DNA of 6,265 nucleotides from Fimbriimonadales bacterium (GTDB lineage: Bacteria; Armatimonadota; Fimbriimonadia; Fimbriimonadales; GBS-DC), in NCBI GenBank assembly GCA_026416065.1, contig JAOAFW010000140.1:1-6265 (forward strand), written 5' to 3'. How positions within the stretch are numbered: position 1 is the stretch's first letter; the number at the start of each line of letters is the position of its first letter. Both the position numbers and the translations under genes were made by a program. This document shows, piece after piece, positions 1 to 3,956 of this stretch. A model generated the notes under the pieces. That model was not told the DNA's origin, made no database searches, and saw only the letters and a list, made by a program, of their open reading frames with translations.

Positions 1-16
1 GCCTAAGCCGTACCAT
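1..16 (-). CDS. Probable start of a leftward gene, cut by the window edge
   Basis: On the minus strand an ATG at 16-14 follows a perfect AGGAGG (28-23) with a 6-base spacer, a textbook ribosome binding site. Only five full codons (Met-Val-Arg-Leu-Arg) lie inside the window, so the product cannot be named. The gene would diverge from the tRNA-Gln, and the shared region 17-151 would hold its promoter: the reverse complement of the tRNA -10 box reads TATTAT (144-139). A chance ribosome binding site plus ATG is possible; the spacing and the otherwise empty upstream stretch favour a real start. Confidence 0.35.
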
Positions 17-135
17 CGGTTGCCTCCTGGGTTCGGCTCGTGCGTGGCGTGGTCGCCTTTCTCAGCGCGGTCAAGAGGCTGCCGTCCAACCCAGACTGTT
101 TTCATCCTGCCGCATCCATTCCTCCCGCGTCATCA

Positions 136-143
136 GGTATAAT
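136..143 (+). promoter_or_regulatory. -10 promoter element of the tRNA-Gln gene
   Basis: GGTATAAT contains a perfect -10 hexamer (138-143). Transcription would start near 150, one or two bases before the mature tRNA 5' end at 152, so almost no 5' leader would need removal. No convincing -35 box lies 16-18 bases upstream. The same GG-preceded -10 occurs before three other genes in this window. Its reverse complement also reads TATTAT, so the element could fire in both directions. Confidence 0.7.
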
Positions 144-151
144 ACTCCTGT

Positions 152-225
152 TGCCGGGTCGTCTAATGGCAGGACGCCAGACTTTGGATCTGGTAGTGGT
201 GGTTCGAATCCACCCCCGGAAGCCA
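152..225 (+). tRNA. tRNA-Gln, anticodon TTG
   Basis: A complete cloverleaf with encoded CCA. The acceptor 5' strand is 152-158. The D stem GTCT (161-164) pairs with GGAC (172-175) through one T-G wobble. The anticodon stem CCAGA/TCTGG encloses loop CTTTGGA with anticodon TTG at 184-186, reading CAA. The variable loop has four bases, and the T arm is GGTGG-TTCGAAT-CCACC (198-214). The acceptor 3' strand is 215-221, the discriminator is G222 and CCA is 223-225. The first pair is T-A, typical of bacterial tRNA-Gln. The second acceptor pair is a G153/A220 mismatch, which is odd because C would be expected at 220. The gene stands alone rather than in a tRNA cluster. Confidence 0.96.
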
Positions 226-236
226 AAGGCGTTTTT
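222..236 (+). terminator. Possible short terminator after tRNA-Gln
   Basis: GCC-AAA-GGC followed by GTTTTT (T-run 232-236) directly abuts the tRNA end. The 3-bp stem reuses the CCA end and is too short to be convincing alone, but the folded acceptor/T arm followed by five T residues could suffice. No better terminator lies between the tRNA and the next gene. The rest of 237-310 shows no gene or clear site. Confidence 0.25.
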
Positions 237-310
237 GATTCTAACCGCAGGCATTCCCACGTTTTTCATCATTCCCGCCTATCGAGCACCCTACACAGTA
301 TGCCTTTGAT

Positions 311-318
311 GGTATACT
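311..318 (+). promoter_or_regulatory. Extended -10 promoter of the thioredoxin-pyrF unit
   Basis: TGGTATACT (310-318) has the TGn extension directly before a near-consensus -10 (TATACT, 313-318). The sequence about 17 bases upstream (CCTACA, 290-295) matches the -35 consensus in only three bases, so the extended -10 probably carries recognition. The predicted start near 325 would put the mRNA 5' end at the GGAGGA ribosome binding site, leaving a leader of only about 13 nt. Confidence 0.6.
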
Positions 319-337
319 TCCAGTGGAGGAACACACT

Positions 338-853
338 ATGCGAAAACGATGGTTGATGATTATCGCGATTGCGGCTTTGACCGCTGTGGGCGCACATGCG
401 CTCCTGCAACAACAGGGGCTGCCAGTTGGAACGGAAGCCCCCGATTTTCGGCTGGAAACACTGGAAGGCAAAGTAATTGCGCTGAGCAAACTGCGCGGCA
501 AGCCAGTGTTTATCGACTTCTGGGCGACCTGGTGTGGACCCTGCCGACGTGCGCTGCCTCACACGCAGAAACTCGCCGAGAAGTACGGCAAAGACGCGCA
601 TATCCTGGCAGTCAACTTGAAAGAGGATGCGGAGATTGTGCGCAACTTTTTGCAACAAAACAACTACACCTTCACAGTACCAATGGATACTGACGGCGTG
701 GTGGCTACAGCGTATCGCGTGCGCGGTATCCCCCACTTCGTGCTGATCGATGCGCAGGGCAAGATCCAATTCGTACAGGTGGGCTACGGTCCTGGCTTTG
801 AGAAGCGATTCGAAGCCGAGTTAGAAAAAGCGATACGCGCTGTTAGCCGATGA
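338..853 (+). CDS. Membrane-targeted thioredoxin-like thiol-disulfide oxidoreductase (TlpA/ResA type)
   Basis: A 171-residue protein of the AhpC/TSA-TlpA branch of the thioredoxin fold. Residues 1-5 are basic (MRKRW) and about 6-23 are hydrophobic, forming a signal anchor or signal peptide; AHA at 19-21 could be a cleavage site. The redox domain should therefore lie outside the cytoplasmic membrane. APDF (34-37) and LRGK (52-55) are typical of the family. The active site is WCGPC with Cys66 and Cys69, and the cis-proline is Pro132 in GIPHFVLID. Relatives reduce disulfides, for example in cytochrome c maturation; no cytochrome gene is visible here, so the substrate is unknown. The ATG at 338 is chosen because GGAGGA (325-330) sits 7 bases upstream; an in-frame GTG at 323 lies ahead of that site and lacks its own. 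The stop overlaps the pyrF start in ATGA, which implies a shared transcript and coupled translation. Confidence 0.93.
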   Translation: MRKRWLMIIAIAALTAVGAHALLQQQGLPVGTEAPDFRLETLEGKVIALSKLRGKPVFIDFWATWCGPCRRALPHTQKLAEKYGKDAHILAVNLKEDAEIVRNFLQQNNYTFTVPMDTDGVVATAYRVRGIPHFVLIDAQGKIQFVQVGYGPGFEKRFEAELEKAIRAVSR

Positions 854-1518
854 TTCCCGATTTGGTTCTTTCCCGGACGATCCTGGCGATCGACACACCG
901 AACTTGGGTCAAGCGTGTGACTGGGTTCAGCAGTACCGTGAGCGTGTGCATGCGTTCAAGGTGGGCGGCGCGCTGGTTCTGGGGCACGGGCTGCCTATCA
1001 TGCGTACCCTGCGTGAGGCGGGTGCGGAGCGCGTGTTTCTGGATCTCAAGTTCCACGACATCCCCCACACGGTCGCGCTGGCGGTGCGTCAGGCGGCAGA
1101 GTTTGGTGTCTGGATGTTGACTCTGCATATCGCTGGTGGGGTCGAGATGCTCCGTGCGGCGCGTGCGGCGGTAGAGAGCTTCGCCCAACCACCCCTGCTG
1201 ATTGGCGTGACGGTACTGACCAGTCTGGACGCGAGCGCGCTCCGCGCGGTGGGTGTGCCGCGCACACCGCGAGCGCAAGTGCTGCGGCTGGCACAGCTGG
1301 CTTACGAAGCAGGTTTGGATGGAATTGTCGCCTCGCCTCAGGAGGCACGCCTTCTGAGGCGCCGGCTCCCCGCGCCATTGCTGCTTGTCACGCCCGGCGT
1401 GCGTCCTGCCGGGTTCGAAGTCGACGATCAAAAACGCACAGCAACGCCTGAGCAAGCCTTGCGCTGGGGCGCGGACTACCTTGTTATGGGGCGCGCGTTG
1501 CTCCAGCCGAAACAGTAG
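850..1518 (+). CDS. pyrF: Orotidine 5'-phosphate decarboxylase
   Basis: A 222-residue cytoplasmic TIM-barrel enzyme that converts OMP to UMP in the last step of de novo pyrimidine synthesis. The length fits the short group-I (E. coli/Bacillus-like) family rather than the longer actinobacterial/eukaryotic types. Visible motifs in order: AIDTP with Asp15; FKVG with Lys37; the catalytic D-x-K-x-x-D signature in DLKFHDIPHTV (Asp65, Lys67, Asp70); TPGVRP (181-186); and DDQKR (192-196), the usual phosphate-binding GDQxR region with D for G. The motif GADYLVMGRAL near the C terminus closes the barrel. The ATG overlaps the upstream thioredoxin stop by 4 bases and has no ribosome binding site of its own, so translation probably depends on the upstream gene. 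The stop lies 2 bases from the tpiA stop on the other strand. No other pyrimidine gene is adjacent. Confidence 0.97.
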   Translation: MIPDLVLSRTILAIDTPNLGQACDWVQQYRERVHAFKVGGALVLGHGLPIMRTLREAGAERVFLDLKFHDIPHTVALAVRQAAEFGVWMLTLHIAGGVEMLRAARAAVESFAQPPLLIGVTVLTSLDASALRAVGVPRTPRAQVLRLAQLAYEAGLDGIVASPQEARLLRRRLPAPLLLVTPGVRPAGFEVDDQKRTATPEQALRWGADYLVMGRALLQPKQ

Positions 1519-1520
1519 CT

Positions 1521-2327
1521 TTATCGCTTCGGCGCGCAGTAGCTAATCTGCTCGAACTCTTCAGCGTTCAGGCTCGCGCCGCCCACCAGTGCACCGTCAA
1601 TCTCAGGCTGGTGCAGCAGTGTGTGTGCGTTCGACGCTTTCACGCTGCCCCCGTAGAGGACGCGCACCGTCTCTGCCAGCTCATCGTCGTACAAATCACG
1701 CAGCGTCTGGCGGATGAAACCACACACGCGGTTCGCTTCATCCGCGTCGCAGACTCGCCCCGTACCGATTGCCCACACAGGCTCGTAGGCAATCGCAAGG
1801 TCGTAGAGTTCGTCCCCCGCGACCCCCTGCAACGCTCCCTCCATTTGCGCTCGAATGATGCTCTCGGTGTGTCCCGCCTCACGCTCGGCAAGTGTCTCAC
1901 CCACACACAGAATGGGCTTTAGCCCGTGCGGCAGGATGGCGCACAGCTTTCGGTTCAGCGTCGCCTCTGTCTCGCTGAAGTAGGGCAGGACGCTCGTATC
2001 CAAATCGGGGTCGTTCACACCGAACCTTCCGCGCGTCTCCGAGTGTCCCAGAATCACGTATTCACAGCCCACAGCGCAGAGCATCGGGGGCGAGACCTGC
2101 CCCGTAAACGCGCCGGAGCCACGCCAGAAAACGTTCTGCGCCCCCAGTTTCATCTCACTGCCCCGAATCACCTCACTCACTGCCTGCAACGCCACGAAGC
2201 TGGGACAAAGCAGAATTTCCACATCGGAGCGCATGCCGATACGCTGACGCAGTGTCGTCGCCAACGCCGCGCCTTCCGAAGGCGTTAAATGCATTTTCCA
2301 GTTGCCTGCAATCAAGGGTCGTCGCAT
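1521..2327 (-). CDS. tpiA: Triosephosphate isomerase
   Basis: A 268-residue cytoplasmic TIM barrel that interconverts dihydroxyacetone phosphate and glyceraldehyde 3-phosphate in glycolysis. All catalytic elements are present: GNWKM with Asn9 and Lys11; the electrophilic histidine His95 in GHSE (94-97); the catalytic base Glu182 in AYEPVWAIGTG (180-190), which continues into flexible loop 6; YGGSV (225-229); and the phosphate loop GALVGGASL (245-253). It is longer than the usual ~250 residues because of about 14 extra residues after HSETRGRFG, from about 104 to 117, before the normal ETEATLNRK segment. The ATG at 2327 is chosen because GGGGAG (2340-2335) lies 7 bases upstream; an in-frame TTG at 2348 would lie before that site. 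The gene has its own promoter and a leader of about 105 nt, and it converges on pyrF with no room for a terminator. It is not grouped with gap or pgk here. Confidence 0.97.
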   Translation of the reverse strand: MRRPLIAGNWKMHLTPSEGAALATTLRQRIGMRSDVEILLCPSFVALQAVSEVIRGSEMKLGAQNVFWRGSGAFTGQVSPPMLCAVGCEYVILGHSETRGRFGVNDPDLDTSVLPYFSETEATLNRKLCAILPHGLKPILCVGETLAEREAGHTESIIRAQMEGALQGVAGDELYDLAIAYEPVWAIGTGRVCDADEANRVCGFIRQTLRDLYDDELAETVRVLYGGSVKASNAHTLLHQPEIDGALVGGASLNAEEFEQISYCAPKR

Positions 2328-2333
2328 AGCTTT

Positions 2334-2360
2334 GCTCCCCGAGGGCAACGAGGGTAGAGC
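2334..2360 (-). promoter_or_regulatory. Hairpin covering the tpiA ribosome binding site
   Basis: In the tpiA leader, GCTC (2360-2357) can pair with GAGC (2337-2334), and CCC (2354-2352) with GGG (2340-2338), giving seven G/C-rich pairs with a 2-base bulge and an 11-base loop. The 3' arm contains the GGGGAG ribosome binding site of tpiA, so the fold would hide it. Whether it forms or regulates anything is inference. Confidence 0.35.
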
Positions 2361-2438
2361 AATCGGCTTCCCAACTCGACTTGCCGCTCGTTTCGTCCCA
2401 AACCGTACTCATATCCTGTTGAAATACGCCCGACGCTA

Positions 2439-2446
2439 AGTATACC
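2439..2446 (-). promoter_or_regulatory. -10 promoter element of tpiA
   Basis: Read leftward, GGTATACTT (2446-2438) includes the hexamer TATACT (2444-2439), preceded by the same GG as other promoters in the window. A good -35-like TTGACC lies at 2470-2465, but the spacer is 20 bases, longer than the usual 16-18. The predicted start near 2432 gives a leader of about 105 nt before the ATG at 2327. Confidence 0.55.
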
Positions 2447-2476
2447 TTTCCTGTCCACTTGCGAGGTCAACGAGCG

Positions 2477-2502
2477 AAAAATCACTTTGGCGCGCGGGTG
2501 AT
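2477..2502 (-). terminator. Weak intrinsic terminator after rfaE2
   Basis: Read leftward, ATCAC (2502-2498) and GTGAT (2485-2481) form a 5-bp stem around a 12-base loop and are followed by a run of T residues (2481-2477). It lies 19 bases after the rfaE2 stop and just upstream of the tpiA promoter, where a terminator is expected. The stem is short with a large loop, so termination would be leaky and some readthrough into tpiA is likely. The remainder of 2361-2438 is leader sequence without a recognisable gene. Confidence 0.35.
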
Positions 2503-2521
2503 GCGGTAGGCACTTCACAAA

Positions 2522-3004
2522 TCACCCACCCCGTATCCGCTCCACAATCGCGCTCGTGGAACGCTCGGGTTGCAGTGGCAGGATGACCACGAAGCCGCCA
2601 TACGCAATCACCGCTTCGGACTCGGGCAAATCCTGCTCTGTATAGTCGCCCCCTTTGGCGTAGTAGGTTGGCTGCACCAGTTTGACCAGCTCGATGGCGG
2701 TCGGCTCAGGAAAGATGGTCACATAGTCCACGCACTCCAGACCTGCTACAAGTTCAGCCCGTTCTGCTTCAGACAGGATAGGGCGCGAGTCGCCCTTCAA
2801 CTGACGCACCGATTCATCGCTGTTGACGCCCACGACCAGCAAGTCGCCCAGCCGTCGCGCCTCCTGTAGGTAGCGTAGATGCCCCCCATGCAGCAGGTCA
2901 AAGCAACCGTTGGTTAGCACCACCTGCTTGCCCGCCTCACGCCACATAGGGGCGAGCTGCGTCAGTTGCTCGCGCGTCAGGATTTTCGACTCGGCTGTGC
3001 GCAT
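2522..3004 (-). CDS. rfaE2: D-glycero-beta-D-manno-heptose 1-phosphate adenylyltransferase
   Basis: A 160-residue cytoplasmic nucleotidyltransferase of the cytidylyltransferase superfamily. It resembles the stand-alone second domain of HldE (RfaE domain II, also called HldC), which transfers AMP from ATP to heptose 1-phosphate to give ADP-heptose for lipopolysaccharide core or other heptose-containing glycans. TNGCFDLLHGGH (31-42) carries the nucleotide-binding H-x-G-H (His39, His42). NSDESV (61-66), RPI (74-76) and ERSTSAIVERI (147-157, the STS loop) are in the expected order. The kinase half (RfaE1) is not in the window. The start lies 2 bases after the stop of the upstream cyclotransferase gene and shows no strong ribosome binding site, pointing to coupled translation. 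The family includes related adenylyltransferases acting on other sugar phosphates, so the exact sugar is inferred. Confidence 0.9.
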   Translation of the reverse strand: MRTAESKILTREQLTQLAPMWREAGKQVVLTNGCFDLLHGGHLRYLQEARRLGDLLVVGVNSDESVRQLKGDSRPILSEAERAELVAGLECVDYVTIFPEPTAIELVKLVQPTYYAKGGDYTEQDLPESEAVIAYGGFVVILPLQPERSTSAIVERIRGG

Positions 3005-3006
3005 GG

Positions 3007-3870
3007 TTAGGGTTTCTTCGCGCTCTTGTCCGGCGCAATCAGTTCGATCTCGAACAGTTTGCTCCAGTTCTTACCGGTCACAAAGATACGCTTGTTCTGA
3101 CGGTCGTAGGCGATGCCGTTCAGCACATCCTCGATGCCGCGATCACTAACCGGTAGTCCTTCCATATCCACCCAAGCCTTCACCACGCCCGTTTGCGGAT
3201 CGATCCGGGCAATCATATCGCTGTACCAGATATTCGCCCAGATTTCGCCATCGATATACTCCAGCTCGTTCAGGTTCTTCACGGGTTTGCCGAGCGCACG
3301 CACGGTGATTTTGCGCACTTCGGCGAAGGTTTCGGGGTCGCGGAAGATAATCGTTTCGCTGCCGTCGCTCATAATCAGGTGCTTGCCATCGTTCGTGAGT
3401 CCCCAGCCCTCGCCGTAGTAGCGGAACTGCGTCTCCTGTCGAAAGTTGTTCAGGGTGTACACAAAGCAGACACCGTTTTGCCATGTGAGCTGGTAGATGC
3501 GGTCGCCGAAAATCGTGATGCCTTCGGCGAAATATTCGCGAGGCAGACGATAGATTTGCAGCACGCGCCCGGTACGCAGCTCCACCTTGCGCAGCGACGA
3601 TTGCCCGTTCAGCCCTGTGCTTTCGTACAAGTAGCCGTTGTGGAACTCCAGCCCTTGTGTGAAGGCGTTTTTGTCGTGGGGGAAAGTGTTCACGATGCGA
3701 TAGCGATACACGGGGATCTCGGGTTCAGGTTCAGGTGCGGGGGGCGGTACGGTAGTTTGTGGAGGTGGTTGAGCTTGTGGAGGCGCGCTGTTGCCTGCCG
3801 TCTGGCAGGCGTACAATCCCAATAGCGCGGTCAGCCCCACAGCGCAACTCATCATCCAGCCTCGCCGCAT
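3007..3870 (-). CDS. Glutaminyl-peptide cyclotransferase, plant/bacterial beta-propeller type, predicted lipoprotein
   Basis: A 287-residue protein. Residues 1-22 look like a lipoprotein signal (basic start, hydrophobic core, GLYAC with Cys22 as the lipidation site; Tyr before Ala is not the commonest lipobox). A proline-rich linker runs from about 29 to 54. Residues 55-280 match the plant-type glutamine cyclotransferase family, a five-bladed propeller unrelated to the animal enzyme, which turns N-terminal glutamine into pyroglutamate. Recognisable stretches are FPHDKNAFTQGLEF (63-76), YESTGLNGQSSLRKV (82-96), AEGITIFGDRIYQLTW (115-130), GEGWGLT (153-159), NELEYIDGEIWANIW (201-215), VLNGIAYD (249-256) and RIFVTGKNW (261-269). 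The enzyme should face the periplasm or cell exterior and modify exported proteins. It is first in a leftward pair with rfaE2 (2-base gap) and divergent from the transporter. Its ribosome binding site is weak (AGG four bases before ATG). The biological substrates are unknown. Confidence 0.92.
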   Translation of the reverse strand: MRRGWMMSCAVGLTALLGLYACQTAGNSAPPQAQPPPQTTVPPPAPEPEPEIPVYRYRIVNTFPHDKNAFTQGLEFHNGYLYESTGLNGQSSLRKVELRTGRVLQIYRLPREYFAEGITIFGDRIYQLTWQNGVCFVYTLNNFRQETQFRYYGEGWGLTNDGKHLIMSDGSETIIFRDPETFAEVRKITVRALGKPVKNLNELEYIDGEIWANIWYSDMIARIDPQTGVVKAWVDMEGLPVSDRGIEDVLNGIAYDRQNKRIFVTGKNWSKLFEIELIAPDKSAKKP

Positions 3871-3956
3871 AACGCCTATAGGATACCTGCTTTTCAGCAG
3901 GAAACTCTGCGCGTGGCACGAATCTCGCCCTATCGCGTTAAGACACGGAGGTATCT
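3871..3956. promoter_or_regulatory. Divergent promoter/operator region between the cyclotransferase and transporter genes
   Basis: These 86 bases separate two divergent units. CCTATAGG (3875-3882) is a perfect 8-base palindrome. CCTGCT-TTTC-AGCAGG (3886-3901) is a perfect 6-bp inverted repeat, either a DNA-binding dyad or a hairpin in a transcript. A possible leftward -10 is GGTATCCT (3887-3880); it would start transcription almost at the cyclotransferase ATG. No convincing rightward -10/-35 pair was found. GGAGG (3947-3951), 5 bases before the transporter ATG, is its ribosome binding site. A shared regulator binding these dyads is inference. Confidence 0.4.

Noticed and set aside
784..1455. 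223-codon open frame antisense to pyrF
   Set aside because: pyrF is unambiguous; the antisense peptide is rich in Arg, Gln and His with no domain, typical of a shadow frame.
1513..1544. Direct repeat CAGTAGCT (1513-1520 and 1537-1544) as an insertion scar
   Set aside because: Eight bases inside the ends of two intact genes with no inserted material; chance is the simpler explanation.
2328..2348. In-frame TTG extension of tpiA adding seven residues
   Set aside because: It starts before the GGGGAG site that serves the ATG at 2327, and the family normally begins right at the RRPLIAGNWKM segment.
2173..2412. 79-codon leftward frame starting in the tpiA leader (ATG at 2412)
   Set aside because: It runs out of frame through the conserved start of tpiA, lacks a good ribosome binding site and has no recognisable domain; the tpiA ATG at 2327 has a proper site.
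3193..3825. 210-codon open frame antisense to the cyclotransferase gene
   Set aside because: The opposite strand encodes a clear family protein across the same bases, and this frame shows no recognisable domain or convincing start; long antisense frames are common in sequence of this composition.
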